From contig JAHCHP010000002.1 of NCBI GenBank assembly GCA_026129765.1, positions 165,600-229,599 of the forward strand: 64,000 bases of DNA, in the 5' to 3' direction. Positions 45,731-54,027 of this stretch are shown here, one piece after another (positions within the stretch are counted from its first letter, which is position 1; the number at the start of each line of letters is the position of its first letter). This DNA is from Fimbriimonadia bacterium. Its GTDB lineage: Bacteria; Armatimonadota; Fimbriimonadia; Fimbriimonadales; GBS-DC. Both the position numbers and the translations under genes were made by a program. The notes beneath the pieces are model-generated. The model was not told where the DNA came from. It was given only the letters and a program-made list of their open reading frames with translations, and did not search any database.

Positions 45731-47161
45731 TTATCCTTGCATCTGTTCCCATGCATAGGCGACACGCAGCGCGGTGGCTTCATCGAACGGTTTCGCTATG
45801 ATCTGCAGCCCCACCGGCAGCCCGTTAACCGGCGCGCACGGCACCGAAATGCCCGGTAAGCCCGCCAAGTTGACTGGAATCGTCAACACGTCGGCTAACT
45901 TCATCGCCAGCGGGTCATCTGCTAATTCGCCGATTTTGAAAGCAGGTGTCGGCGAGGTCGGACAAACGAGCGCGTCACACTGCTCAAATGCGCGTTCAAA
46001 GTCGCGTCTTAACAACGTGCGAGCTTGCTGCGCTTTCAAATAAAAGGCATCATAATAACCTGCAGAGAGAGCGTAGGTCCCGATCATAACACGCTGCAAT
46101 ACCTCGTTTCCGAACCCCTTCGCGCGCGTTTTCTCCATCATGCGGATATGCCCTTCCTCAAACCCTTCTCTCAGACCATAGCGCGTGCCGTCATAGCGCG
46201 CCAAGTTGGACGAGGCTTCCGCGGGCGCAAGAATGTAGTAAATCGGCAACCCATACTCAGCAGTCGGCAAAGAAACCTCCATCACTTCCGCTCCCGCCGC
46301 CGCCAGTTTATCGATAGCCGAGCGAACGCTGGTTACCACCTCAGGCTGAACGCCCTGCGCGAAAAATTCTTTGGGAACCCCCAAGCGCATCCCTTTGACA
46401 TCATCGACCAGCGCGTCCGTGAAATCGGGTACGGGCAGTTGCACACAGGTCGAATCGTTCGGGTCTTCGCCAGAGATTGCGTTCATAAGCAGCGCGCAGT
46501 CGCGGACATCTTTGGTAATGGGTCCAATCTGATCCAGAGAAGAGGCATATGCCACTAACCCATAACGGCTCACGCGCCCATAAGTCGGTTTCATACCCAC
46601 CACCCCGCAAAAGGAGGCGGGTTGCCGTATGGAACCGCCCGTATCGGAGCCTAACGCCAAAATGGTCTCATGCGCCGCGACCGCCGCCGTAGAGCCGCCC
46701 GATGAACCGCCCGGCACGCGCTCGGTATCGTGGGGATTGCGCGAGGTGAAAAAGCCTGAATTTTCGGTGGAAGAGCCCATCGCGAACTCATCTAAATTTG
46801 TTTTGCCCACCAGCACCGCGCCTGCTTCCTGGAGTTTCCTATAGACAGTCGCGTTGTAGGGGGGAACAAAGTTATGCAAAATCTGAGAACCGCAAGTCGT
46901 CTTGACCCCTTCCGTACACATATTGTCCTTCAAAGCAACTGGAATTCCCAATAAGGGGCTGGGGTCGCCTTGATCGATACGCGCCTGTGCCTGCTTCGCT
47001 TGTTCGCGAGCCAGTTCGGGCGTGGGGGTGATATAGGCTTGAATCGCCGGCTCTACGCGCTCGATATGCGCCAAAACCGCTTCGGTTAATTCCAGAGCGG
47101 AAATCTCGCGGGCGCGGAGTTTCCGGCTCAATTCATGGGCAGTCAGAGTGTGCAATTCCAT
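45731..47161 (-). CDS. gatA: Asp-tRNA(Asn)/Glu-tRNA(Gln) amidotransferase subunit A
   Basis: This encodes 476 residues from the ATG at 47161, with GAGGGAG about 11 nt upstream. It is an amidase-signature enzyme that supplies ammonia from glutamine. The Ser-cisSer-Lys triad is visible: K78 in [11 protein letters not shown]153 in the [13 protein letters not shown] loop and S177 in [14 protein letters not shown]. Later [24 protein letters not shown] sequence ([21 protein letters not shown]) is typical of GatA. It follows gatC by 14 nt. gatB is not in this window, so the complex is split. Confidence 0.96.
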   Translation of the reverse strand: MELHTLTAHELSRKLRAREISALELTEAVLAHIERVEPAIQAYITPTPELAREQAKQAQARIDQGDPSPLLGIPVALKDNMCTEGVKTTCGSQILHNFVPPYNATVYRKLQEAGAVLVGKTNLDEFAMGSSTENSGFFTSRNPHDTERVPGGSSGGSTAAVAAHETILALGSDTGGSIRQPASFCGVVGMKPTYGRVSRYGLVAYASSLDQIGPITKDVRDCALLMNAISGEDPNDSTCVQLPVPDFTDALVDDVKGMRLGVPKEFFAQGVQPEVVTSVRSAIDKLAAAGAEVMEVSLPTAEYGLPIYYILAPAEASSNLARYDGTRYGLREGFEEGHIRMMEKTRAKGFGNEVLQRVMIGTYALSAGYYDAFYLKAQQARTLLRRDFERAFEQCDALVCPTSPTPAFKIGELADDPLAMKLADVLTIPVNLAGLPGISVPCAPVNGLPVGLQIIAKPFDEATALRVAYAWEQMQG

Positions 47162-47175
47162 TCGGCAGTTCTCCC

Positions 47176-47466
47176 TCAATCTTCAATAATGCGCGGAACA
47201 ATGAACAGACCGTCGCGCGCTTCCGGCGCAATACTTAAGGCGCGTTCGCGAGGCAGGCAGGGCTGGGTTTCATCTTCGCGAAAAACATTAAAGACCGGAA
47301 TCGAGTGAGCCGTCGGTTCCACGCCCTCCGTCGGCAATGCCTGTAAATGCTCAAAGTGGGTCATGAGGGCATTCAAATGGCGCGCCATCTCCTCCAATTC
47401 CACTTCCGGCAAATCCAGCCGCGCCAGTTTGGCGACATGTTTCATATCCTCTATCGTTAGAGCCAT
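47176..47466 (-). CDS. gatC: Asp-tRNA(Asn)/Glu-tRNA(Gln) amidotransferase subunit C
   Basis: This encodes 96 residues from the ATG at 47466; the frame runs further upstream, overlapping the divergent gene. The GatC pattern is complete: [54 protein letters not shown] ... [35 protein letters not shown]. GatC stabilises the GatA-GatB interface. Its -10 box sits only 6 nt upstream, so the mRNA is probably leaderless. Confidence 0.94.
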   Translation of the reverse strand: MALTIEDMKHVAKLARLDLPEVELEEMARHLNALMTHFEHLQALPTEGVEPTAHSIPVFNVFREDETQPCLPRERALSIAPEARDGLFIVPRIIED

Positions 47467-47472
47467 AAGATA

Positions 47473-47495
47473 ATTGTACCTAAAGCGGGTACACT
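47473..47495. promoter_or_regulatory. Back-to-back -10 elements of gatC (minus) and ogg (plus)
   Basis: On minus, GGTACAAT has its TACAAT covering 47473-47478, 6 nt from the gatC ATG. On plus, GGGTACACT has TACACT at 47490-47495, 7 nt from the glycosylase ATG. Only 11 nt separate the two boxes, so each -35 region must lie across or inside the opposite gene start. Confidence 0.6.
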
Positions 47496-47502
47496 TTTGG
47501 CG

Positions 47503-48381
47503 ATGAACCAAGCAACGCCCCTCACCTTTCCCGTTCCCAATCGCTTCGATCTTCATCTCTGCATCAGCGCTGGGCAGGTCTTTCGTTGGCAGTCGTCCAG
47601 TACCGGATTCACCGGCATCAGTGGCAGCCGTCTTTTTCAGGTGCGCGATTCGCACGAAAATTATACGGTTCAAGCCCTGCCCTCAGAGCATGCGGAGACC
47701 GCATTTCGCGATCTGTTCCGGTTAGAAACGGACCTGCCATCGGTTCATAGCGCAGTCATCCAAGCGGACCCTCGCTGGGAACCCTGGATACGCGAGTTGA
47801 GCGGGCTTCGATTGATGCGTTGGGAAGATCCCGAAGAATGCCTGTTCTCCTTTCTCTGCACGCCTGCCAACAATATCCCCCGCATCACGGGAATGATCCA
47901 GAGGCTTTGCGAGACCTACGGCGAACCGCTGTTCTCGTTCGACTCCACATTCCACCGCGCTTTTCCTCAGATTCCCACACTCGCTGACTTGCCAGAAGAC
48001 GCCCTCCGCCCGTTGGGGTTCGGCTATCGCAGCCGTTCGCTGATTCAGGCGGCGCGCGCTCTCCGAGAACGCGGTCCCGGCTGGATGGAAAGCCTAAAAT
48101 CGGCAGGCTATTGGGATGCCAAACGCGAACTGGTTCGGTTGCCGGGCGTCGGCGCGAAAATCGCGGATTGTGTGTTGTTGTTGGGATTAGATTATTGGGA
48201 ATCGGTCCCGGTGGATACCCACATGTGGCAAGCAATGCAGAAGCTATTGCCAGAATTACAGGGTAAATCACTGACCGAGAAGACTTACCGCCAGATTCTG
48301 GATTGGTTTCATGACCGTTTTGGCGTGTGGACACGTTGGGCGCAACAATATTTGTTTACCGCGCGTCTCAAAAAATTGTGA
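47503..48381 (+). CDS. ogg: 8-oxoguanine DNA glycosylase / AP lyase (OGG1 family)
   Basis: This encodes 292 residues from the ATG at 47503 (an in-frame TTG lies 6 nt earlier). The N-terminal OGG_N domain shows CISAGQVFRWQ. The HhH-GPD domain contains LPGVGAKIADC and VPVDTHMW. The catalytic lysine is K219 and the activating aspartate D238, 19 residues apart exactly as in human OGG1 (K249, D268). The enzyme excises 8-oxoG opposite C and nicks the backbone. OGG1-type enzymes are uncommon in bacteria compared with MutM. Confidence 0.9.
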   Translation: MNQATPLTFPVPNRFDLHLCISAGQVFRWQSSSTGFTGISGSRLFQVRDSHENYTVQALPSEHAETAFRDLFRLETDLPSVHSAVIQADPRWEPWIRELSGLRLMRWEDPEECLFSFLCTPANNIPRITGMIQRLCETYGEPLFSFDSTFHRAFPQIPTLADLPEDALRPLGFGYRSRSLIQAARALRERGPGWMESLKSAGYWDAKRELVRLPGVGAKIADCVLLLGLDYWESVPVDTHMWQAMQKLLPELQGKSLTEKTYRQILDWFHDRFGVWTRWAQQYLFTARLKKL

Positions 48382-48401
48382 ACGAACACCTCAGAAACGG
48401 G

Positions 48402-48407
48402 TACAAT
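48402..48407 (+). promoter_or_regulatory. -10 element of AI-2E family transporter gene, probably leaderless
   Basis: GGGTACAAT (TACAAT 48402-48407) lies 9 nt before the ATG at 48417. No Shine-Dalgarno is present. Confidence 0.55.
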
Positions 48408-48416
48408 TGAGCGTCC

Positions 48417-49592
48417 ATGCTTTTCTCTTCCCCAACGCGCGAGGATTGGGCGAGTCGCTTGTTGTGGTTATTATGGCGGCTTGCGCTCATTGGATTTGGG
48501 CTGTATCTGCTGTGGCAGCTACAGCACGTGGTGATACTGCTCTTTGTCTCAGGAGCCGTTGCTTACCTGTTGCTGCCGCTGGTCGACTTGCTATCGCGTT
48601 GGCGTCCGCCTGGCGTATCGCCACTGTTTTGGCGAGGTGTTGTCAGCATGCTGGTTCTCATCGGCTTCTTGGTACTGGTGGGGTGGGGCGTACGCGCTTT
48701 TCTTTCTCCATTCATCAACGAAACCCGCGCCTTCGTCAATAATTCCGATGCGTACCAACAGAAAGCGGGACAAGTTTTCGAGGATGTGAACCGCGACTAT
48801 GAACGATGGTATCAGGGATTGCCGAGCGCGGGCAAGGACATCGTAGACCGGCTCCAAAGCTCCTTAGAAGAAGGCGTCAACGGGATCGTGAGCGGCATGC
48901 AGTCTGGGCTGCAGAGCATGATCAAGCAGACAGGCGTTTGGCTGAACTTTCTGGTGGAGTTGTTCCTACTGCCAGTCATTGTCTTCTATTTCCTGCTCGA
49001 TTCCAATCACTTAAAACGCGACGCGCTGGGAATGATCCCCCGGCGATTTTGGCGGCTGGCGGTGAAATGCATCAACGAAACGAACCGCGTCATGAAATCC
49101 TACATTATCGGTCAGTTGATTTTGTGCGTTATCGCAGGGATCGCGGTTTGGATCGGGTTGCGCGTTTATGGCATTAACTATGCCTTCACGCTTGCGCTGT
49201 TTGCTGGCGTCACGCGCGCGATACCCGTCATCGGTTCGCTGGTCGCCGCGCTGCCGATCATTTTGATGTCGCTCATCATCAAAGATGCGACGGTCGCCAT
49301 TCAGATTACCGTTTTCCTGACTGCGCTCTTTTTGGTGGAACACAAGATGATTATGCCGAAAATCATTGGTGACCGGGTCGATTTGCATCCGGTGCTGGTG
49401 ATTGTGGTGCTGTTGGTGAGCGGGAAATTCTTTGGATTAGTGGGCATGTTCTTCGGCGTGCCGATTGCGGTGATTGTTCGGAACGTAATGCGTTCGGTGC
49501 AACGCGACCGAAACCGCCCTCATATGTCGCAATTAGTGATTAAACCGGCGGCTGCGGATCAGGCGGCAGCAGGGCAAGGAGGCTCTGTTTGA
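48417..49592 (+). CDS. AI-2E family transporter (PerM/YdiK-like)
   Basis: This encodes 391 residues with the family layout. Two or three N-terminal membrane helices (LLWRLALIGFGLYLLWQL, VVILLFVSGAVAYLLLPLVDLLSRW, RGVVSMLVLIGFLVLVGWGV) precede a long extracytoplasmic stretch (about 110-170). A C-terminal bundle follows with VELFLLPVIVFYFLLD, RVMKSYIIGQLILCVIAGIAVWIGL and PKIIGDRVDLHPVLVIVVLLVSGKFFGLVGMFFGVPIAVI. Members export autoinducer-2 or act as Na+/H+ antiporters, and the actual substrate is not predictable. The stop overlaps the uppP start (TTGA). Confidence 0.92.
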   Translation: MLFSSPTREDWASRLLWLLWRLALIGFGLYLLWQLQHVVILLFVSGAVAYLLLPLVDLLSRWRPPGVSPLFWRGVVSMLVLIGFLVLVGWGVRAFLSPFINETRAFVNNSDAYQQKAGQVFEDVNRDYERWYQGLPSAGKDIVDRLQSSLEEGVNGIVSGMQSGLQSMIKQTGVWLNFLVELFLLPVIVFYFLLDSNHLKRDALGMIPRRFWRLAVKCINETNRVMKSYIIGQLILCVIAGIAVWIGLRVYGINYAFTLALFAGVTRAIPVIGSLVAALPIILMSLIIKDATVAIQITVFLTALFLVEHKMIMPKIIGDRVDLHPVLVIVVLLVSGKFFGLVGMFFGVPIAVIVRNVMRSVQRDRNRPHMSQLVIKPAAADQAAAGQGGSV

Positions 49593-50407
49593 ATTTATTG
49601 GAAGCAATTGTTCTGGGAGCGGTTCAGGGAGCGACAGAGTTTCTGCCGATTTCCAGCTCGGGACATCTGATTTTGGCGCGCTATTGGTTCGGTTGGGAAA
49701 TGCCCGAAGAGCGCGCGCTCATTTTCGATTTGGCTCTGCACGGCGGCACTCTCCTCGCGATTCTGCTCTACTTTGGACGCGATTTGCTCCGGTTCTTCAG
49801 CGCGCTGATGAGCGCAGACCCACAAAGAGCCACCGATAAGCGTCTGGCATGGGGAATTCTGCTGGGGTGTATCCCTGCGGGATTAGCCGGGTTGTTGTTT
49901 GATGACCCCATAGAGAACTTCTTCCGCAATCAATTCGCGCTCATCGCTGTTTTGCTGATTGCGGTGGGATTGTTGATGGGCGCGGCGGACCGCTTCGGGA
50001 AAAAAGCGCGCGCCTTAACAGAAGTCCGGCTCACCGATGCGGCAGCGATTGGTATCGCGCAAGCCTTTGCGCTCATTCCCGGCTTTTCGCGCTCCGGAAT
50101 CACGATGACTGCCGGTTTGATGATGGGCTTGGAACGCGAAGCCGCTGCGCGCTTCTCTTTTCTGCTCTCCGCGCCCATCACCATCGCAGCCGTTGCCTAT
50201 GGCGGGAAAAAGGCGCTGGGCGCAGGCATCCCGTCCGATTTTGTGGTTCCTATGCTGGCAGGCGCAGTGACGTCGGCAGTGGTGGGGTTGGCATGCGTCG
50301 CTTTCCTCATAAAGTTCTTGAAAACCAAATCGCTTGCGCCCTTTGTGATCTACCGGATTGTCATCGGCGTGGCAACGCTGCTTCATCTTTGGCTGGCTGG
50401 CAGGTGA
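49589..50407 (+). CDS. uppP: Undecaprenyl-diphosphatase
   Basis: This encodes 272 residues from a TTG start overlapping the previous TGA. Both BacA/UppP signatures are present: EFLPISSSGHLILARYWFGW (about 17-36) and LIPGFSRSGITMTAGLMMGLERE (about 163-185). Eight hydrophobic helices are expected. The enzyme dephosphorylates undecaprenyl pyrophosphate to recycle the lipid carrier for peptidoglycan and polysaccharides, and gives bacitracin tolerance. It is translationally coupled to the AI-2E family gene and followed after 7 nt by an RmlD-like gene. Confidence 0.95.
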   Translation: MNLLEAIVLGAVQGATEFLPISSSGHLILARYWFGWEMPEERALIFDLALHGGTLLAILLYFGRDLLRFFSALMSADPQRATDKRLAWGILLGCIPAGLAGLLFDDPIENFFRNQFALIAVLLIAVGLLMGAADRFGKKARALTEVRLTDAAAIGIAQAFALIPGFSRSGITMTAGLMMGLEREAAARFSFLLSAPITIAAVAYGGKKALGAGIPSDFVVPMLAGAVTSAVVGLACVAFLIKFLKTKSLAPFVIYRIVIGVATLLHLWLAGR

Positions 50408-50414
50408 AAACGGT

Positions 50415-51269
50415 ATGAAACTACTGATTACGGGCGCAGGCGGTCTGTTGGGGCAAGACTTACAAGTCGCGCTGGCGGATCGCCACGAGTTGATTTTGAC
50501 CGGACGCCGAATGCCCATCGCTTTGGACATCACCCATCCACAGCAGGTCAAACAGGTCTTTGAGCAATACCAACCACAAGGCGTGATTCATTGCGCTGCC
50601 ATGACCCATGTGGATGGCTGCGAGCATGACCCTGAGACCGCTTATCGCGTGAACGCTCATGGCGCCAGCCTGATCGCCAGCGCGTGCCTCGATCATCAAG
50701 CGTTCTGTCTTTATGTCTCCACCGATTTTGTTTTTGACGGAGCGGCAAAGCGTCCTTATCACGAATATGATCTCCCCCAACCGCTCAATACCTATGGGCG
50801 TTCTAAGTGGCAAGGCGAGCAAGCCGTTCAGACACTTTGCCCGCGCCATTACATTGTCCGAACGGCTTGGCTCTACGGTCATCATGGAACAAGTTTCCCC
50901 AAAATGGTCTTGGATGTCGCCAACAAGGGACTCCCTTTACGAGTAGTTCGAGATCAAGTGGGAAGCCCCACATGGACATGGGATTTAGCCGAAGCGATTG
51001 GTAGATTGATCGAGACAAACGCCTATGGGACCTATCACGTGGTGAATCACGGTTCGATGAGTCGGTATGAGTTTGCGCGCGCGTTGTTAGAAGAAACAGG
51101 GCTGACCACTGATCTTCAACCCATCGCCAGCGCGGAATGGAGCAGTCCCACCCGAAGACCTGTTTTCTCTACGCTCGAATCGCTCCGCTGGACTGCTTTG
51201 GGGCTTCCCCCTCTGAGAAGTTGGCGCGATGCCCTGCGCGCCTGGATCACGCAAATGCCAGATTATTAG
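50415..51269 (+). CDS. rmlD: dTDP-4-dehydrorhamnose reductase-like (RmlD family)
   Basis: This encodes 284 residues from the ATG at 50415; the frame extends upstream into uppP. It is an extended short-chain dehydrogenase: Rossmann motif ITGAGGLLGQDLQ, GVIHCAAMTHVDGCE, CLYVSTDFVFDG and catalytic YGRSKWQGE (Tyr and Lys). It reduces dTDP-4-keto-rhamnose to dTDP-rhamnose. The C-terminal SRYEFARALLEE and RPVFSTLES segments fit RmlD. The rest of the rml operon is not nearby, so MAT2B-like or related sugar-nucleotide reductases remain possible. Confidence 0.85.
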   Translation: MKLLITGAGGLLGQDLQVALADRHELILTGRRMPIALDITHPQQVKQVFEQYQPQGVIHCAAMTHVDGCEHDPETAYRVNAHGASLIASACLDHQAFCLYVSTDFVFDGAAKRPYHEYDLPQPLNTYGRSKWQGEQAVQTLCPRHYIVRTAWLYGHHGTSFPKMVLDVANKGLPLRVVRDQVGSPTWTWDLAEAIGRLIETNAYGTYHVVNHGSMSRYEFARALLEETGLTTDLQPIASAEWSSPTRRPVFSTLESLRWTALGLPPLRSWRDALRAWITQMPDY

Positions 51270-51299
51270 GACGTTTTTCTCGTTTTTCTGCCCTCCCCC

Positions 51300-51329
51300 T
51301 TGACTTTTGAGGGCGTTTTGGGTCATAAT
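51300..51329 (+). promoter_or_regulatory. Promoter of tRNA-His/Lys/Val cluster
   Basis: TTGACT (51300-51305), 18-bp spacer, CATAAT (51324-51329), 11 nt before the first tRNA. Confidence 0.7.
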
Positions 51330-51340
51330 TTATTTTGCGT

Positions 51341-51418
51341 GGCGACTGTAGCTCAGTCGGTTAGAGCGCCTGACTGTGGCTCAGGAGGTCGAGGGTTCAA
51401 GTCCCTTCAGTCGCCCCA
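51341..51418 (+). tRNA. tRNA-His (anticodon GTG)
   Basis: Acceptor GCGACTG / CAGTCGC with an encoded G at position -1 opposite C73, the histidine identity pair. D arm TAGCTCAGTCGG, anticodon loop CTGTGGC, T loop TTCAAGT. CCA is encoded. Confidence 0.95.
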
Positions 51419-51427
51419 ATCACCCAC

Positions 51428-51503
51428 GGACCGTTAGCTCAGTTGGCAGAGCAACTGACTCTTAATCAGTGGGTCGTAGGTTCGAATCCTACACGGTCCA
51501 CCA
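51428..51503 (+). tRNA. tRNA-Lys (anticodon CTT)
   Basis: Acceptor GGACCGT / ACGGTCC, anticodon stem ACTGA/TCAGT with loop CTCTTAA, T loop TTCGAAT. CCA is encoded. It lies 9 nt after tRNA-His. Confidence 0.95.
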
Positions 51504-51512
51504 ATTGATCGC

Positions 51513-51587
51513 GCGCGGCTAGCTCAGAGGTAGAGCACTTCCTTGACGTGGAAGGGGTCATAGGTTCGAATCCTGTGCCGCGCACCA
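51513..51587 (+). tRNA. tRNA-Val (anticodon GAC)
   Basis: Acceptor GCGCGGC / GCCGCGC, anticodon stem CTTCC/GGAAG with loop TTGACGT, T loop TTCGAAT. CCA is encoded. It lies 9 nt after tRNA-Lys. Confidence 0.95.
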
Positions 51588-51613
51588 TTCCCTTAAAAGT
51601 CATAGGGAGTCCC

Positions 51614-51635
51614 CTATCACAGCCAACTGTGATAG
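51614..51635 (-). terminator. Perfect hairpin at 3-prime end of aldo/keto reductase gene
   Basis: CTATCACAG and CTGTGATAG form a perfect 9-bp stem with a 4-nt loop. It covers the last codons and stop of the minus-strand gene, with no T-tract. It may separate the convergent tRNA and reductase transcripts. Confidence 0.5.
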
Positions 51636-52483
51636 ACATTCGAGATATCCATTGCGAAGGCGCGAGTACGATCTTCCATCGCTTTGATCTGCTCAGGAGT
51701 CATTTGCTTGAAAGCGCGAGCGGCGTCGCCCCATTGCTTCAAATGGTCTTTGTTGCCAATCGCGATAACCCCCACATGCACCGGCTGACTGAGCGCGTAT
51801 TGAAACGCCTCCATTGCTGTGAGACGGTCCGGCGCGATCAACCTGCCTATTCCCGCCACCTTCATGACCGCGATACCAACCTTCTTCTTCACTGCCAGAG
51901 GCAGGCACTGCTTGAAGAAAGAGCGCGGGTGATGCGCTTCCACCGCGTTCGTGGGAATGAGGGTCATATCGAAATTGAAACGCTCCAACATCTCCATGAT
52001 GATGGCAGGATCATGATGTCCCGAAACGCCCAAAAAGCGAACCGTTTTTTGCTCTTTTGCCTTCTGAAACGCTTTGATTGCGCCATCCGTCGCAAACAAC
52101 TTGTCCACATCGTCCCGCGTGCTGACATGGTGAACAATCCACTGGTCCAAATGATCCGTTTGCAGCCGCTTCAAGCTGCGTTCTAACTCGCGCATCGCGC
52201 CGTCGTAATCGCGCTTATCGCATTTCGTACTGAGATAAATCTCTTTGCGCTTACCCTTAATCGCTTCGCCAAAATGATCCTCGCTGATGCCATAGTTCGC
52301 AGCCGTATCCAGATAGTACCAACCGTCTTCTATCGCCGCTTGGATCAGCTCGATGGCTTCTCTCTTGCGCTCCGCATTCGCAACCGCATATGCGCCGCCC
52401 AATGCAAGAATCGGCATTTTCACTTTGGTTTTTCCAAACTCGCGTTTGGGAATCTCTTTCTGAAACAAGGGTTCTAAGCTCAT
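51617..52483 (-). CDS. Aldo/keto reductase family protein
   Basis: This encodes 288 residues forming a TIM barrel. The catalytic tetrad can be placed: D in GWYYLDTAANYG, Y in the same motif, K in IYLSTKCDKRD and H in LDQWIVHHVS. The C-terminal NADPH-binding part includes GVIAIGNKDHLKQWGDAA. The substrate is unknown. Such stand-alone enzymes often act on aldehydes. The ATG directly abuts the stop of the upstream cytochrome gene, so the two are co-transcribed and probably coupled. Confidence 0.9.
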   Translation of the reverse strand: MSLEPLFQKEIPKREFGKTKVKMPILALGGAYAVANAERKREAIELIQAAIEDGWYYLDTAANYGISEDHFGEAIKGKRKEIYLSTKCDKRDYDGAMRELERSLKRLQTDHLDQWIVHHVSTRDDVDKLFATDGAIKAFQKAKEQKTVRFLGVSGHHDPAIIMEMLERFNFDMTLIPTNAVEAHHPRSFFKQCLPLAVKKKVGIAVMKVAGIGRLIAPDRLTAMEAFQYALSQPVHVGVIAIGNKDHLKQWGDAARAFKQMTPEQIKAMEDRTRAFAMDISNVYHSWL

Positions 52484-53830
52484 TTATTTGCTCCCGCCAT
52501 GCTTGATTTTTTCCCAGTACGTATCAAAGTCGAACCGCGGACTGTGCTGGGGGACATGGCACTGCATGCACGAATCCATCCCTGCTTTGCCCAACTGAAT
52601 CGTGGGGTCTTTCACGTGTTTCGCCGCCGGACCATGGCAACTTTCACAACCCACATCTTTCAAGTTAGGGGTCTCCTGCATATTGCGGAATCCGCTTACC
52701 ATATCCAAACCGACCACATGGCAAACCACACATTCCGGGTCTTTATCGTGCTTGTCATCTTCCAGCGTCTTCAGCGCGTCCCCATGGCGGCTGGCTTTCC
52801 AAATCCGGTAATCCTGCTGGTGGCATGGCTCACACGCCGCGCTGCCCGCAAACGTGTCGCCGTTCAAAGTTGGGCGTTTTTGGACCTGTCCCAACAAGTT
52901 TTCTGCTTCCACCCGGCTCAGATATGCCATCTTGATCTGCATGATCAGCGAACTATCCGCATAATCGGGACCCAGCGCGACATACTCTATTTGTCCCAAA
53001 CGCGCATCGGGATTGGCTGAGAGCTTTGACTGCCCCATATATTTCCCGTCCTGCCCGTTGCACACCAAAACAGTCTGCCCCACGGTTCGCGCAGGCGAAT
53101 AATGGTCGCCTTCCTGCGCATAAACGATCATATGGAATTGCGGGTGATCTTTGGCGATCTGCTCGGCATCGGCGCGCCGTCCCTGGAACAAGAGAATTTT
53201 TACGGTGTCGGGCTTACTCAGTGTTTCATGCATCGCCTGCAACGCTTCTGAGACGGGCTGAACGGTTAAATCGGGATTGACGGACTTAATCTTTGCCTCA
53301 CCCTTCTCCGAAACAACGCCCACAATCAAAAACCGCTGGGCTTTGCCCTCATGGTCGCGCTCCACCTCTACGGAGGGCTTGAACACCAGCGCGCCCTGCC
53401 TCTGAACATTGGCACATAGGAAAGGGGTTTTAGAGCGTTTTTCTAAGGCGAGCAGGTAGTTTAGTCCAAGCCGGAAGTCTTTGTCGCCGAGGTTGATGGC
53501 ATCATAGTTCATCGCGTTGAACATCTCAATCAGCGTTTCCGCTTTCAATTCGTCTTGGCGGTCCAGCGCTTTGGTTAAATTCCCGTTTTCTACCCGGATT
53601 AGGCTATACTTTTGCGCGAGCTGGGATAGATACTCTCCCCGTCTCGGCATGCCGCCCAGCATCGGTTTACTGCAACCGCACGGGGTCAAGTAGCCGTGCT
53701 GCTCAGCGCTAAAAACGACCATCAACGGCAGGTTGCCCGGCGCAGGATGAGTATGGATTCTTGACGCGCCCATTAACAGCAACGCGCCCAACGGTAAAAA
53801 TCCCCAGCAAAACCACAATCGAGCCGACAT
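52484..53830 (-). CDS. Periplasmic metallophosphoesterase-like protein fused to a tetraheme cytochrome c domain
   Basis: This encodes 448 residues. I chose the ATG at 53830, with GAGG 6 nt upstream; an ATG lies 3 nt earlier and a TTG at 53854. A signal-anchor (FCWGFLPLGALLLMG) is followed by a UshA/5-prime-nucleotidase-like region (LMVVFSAEQHGYLTPCGCSKPMLGGMPRRGEYL, MNYDAINLGDKDF). The C-terminus has four CxxCH heme sites (C333, C367, C395, C421) with the GCESCHGPAAKH pattern of cytochrome c554-type proteins. It is probably an extracytoplasmic electron carrier. It sits between a DUF1573 gene and a reductase. Confidence 0.87.
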   Translation of the reverse strand: MSARLWFCWGFLPLGALLLMGASRIHTHPAPGNLPLMVVFSAEQHGYLTPCGCSKPMLGGMPRRGEYLSQLAQKYSLIRVENGNLTKALDRQDELKAETLIEMFNAMNYDAINLGDKDFRLGLNYLLALEKRSKTPFLCANVQRQGALVFKPSVEVERDHEGKAQRFLIVGVVSEKGEAKIKSVNPDLTVQPVSEALQAMHETLSKPDTVKILLFQGRRADAEQIAKDHPQFHMIVYAQEGDHYSPARTVGQTVLVCNGQDGKYMGQSKLSANPDARLGQIEYVALGPDYADSSLIMQIKMAYLSRVEAENLLGQVQKRPTLNGDTFAGSAACEPCHQQDYRIWKASRHGDALKTLEDDKHDKDPECVVCHVVGLDMVSGFRNMQETPNLKDVGCESCHGPAAKHVKDPTIQLGKAGMDSCMQCHVPQHSPRFDFDTYWEKIKHGGSK

Positions 53831-53972
53831 CATCCACCTCACTTTTTCGCTCAAAGCCCCTCAGGGCATTCGCAGTCTGAATCAATTCATTAGACGCTTG
53901 ACGGGCAGCCCAATTCCGCGCGATTCGGAAACATCACCGCTCCTTCCCCTTATTTTCGGGGGAAAGCCGTCT

Positions 53973-53994
53973 CCCTCCCCGTTCGCGGGGAGGG
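53973..53994. repeat. GC-rich REP-like hairpin with TTCG tetraloop
   Basis: CCCTCCCCG-TTCG-CGGGGAGGG is a perfect 9-bp stem with a stable tetraloop. It lies in the 197-nt gap between the DUF1573 gene and the cytochrome gene, beside a second palindrome (TTCCCC ... GGGGGAA near 53944-53963). It could end or attenuate the upstream transcript. Confidence 0.6.
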
Positions 53995-54027
53995 TAGGGG
54001 TGGGGGTTATTCTGTATTACTTCTCAA

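Noticed and set aside
53831..53854. Longer start of the tetraheme cytochrome at a TTG (53854)
   Set aside because: The TTG has no ribosome-binding site, whereas GAGGTGG lies just before the ATG pair at 53833/53830.
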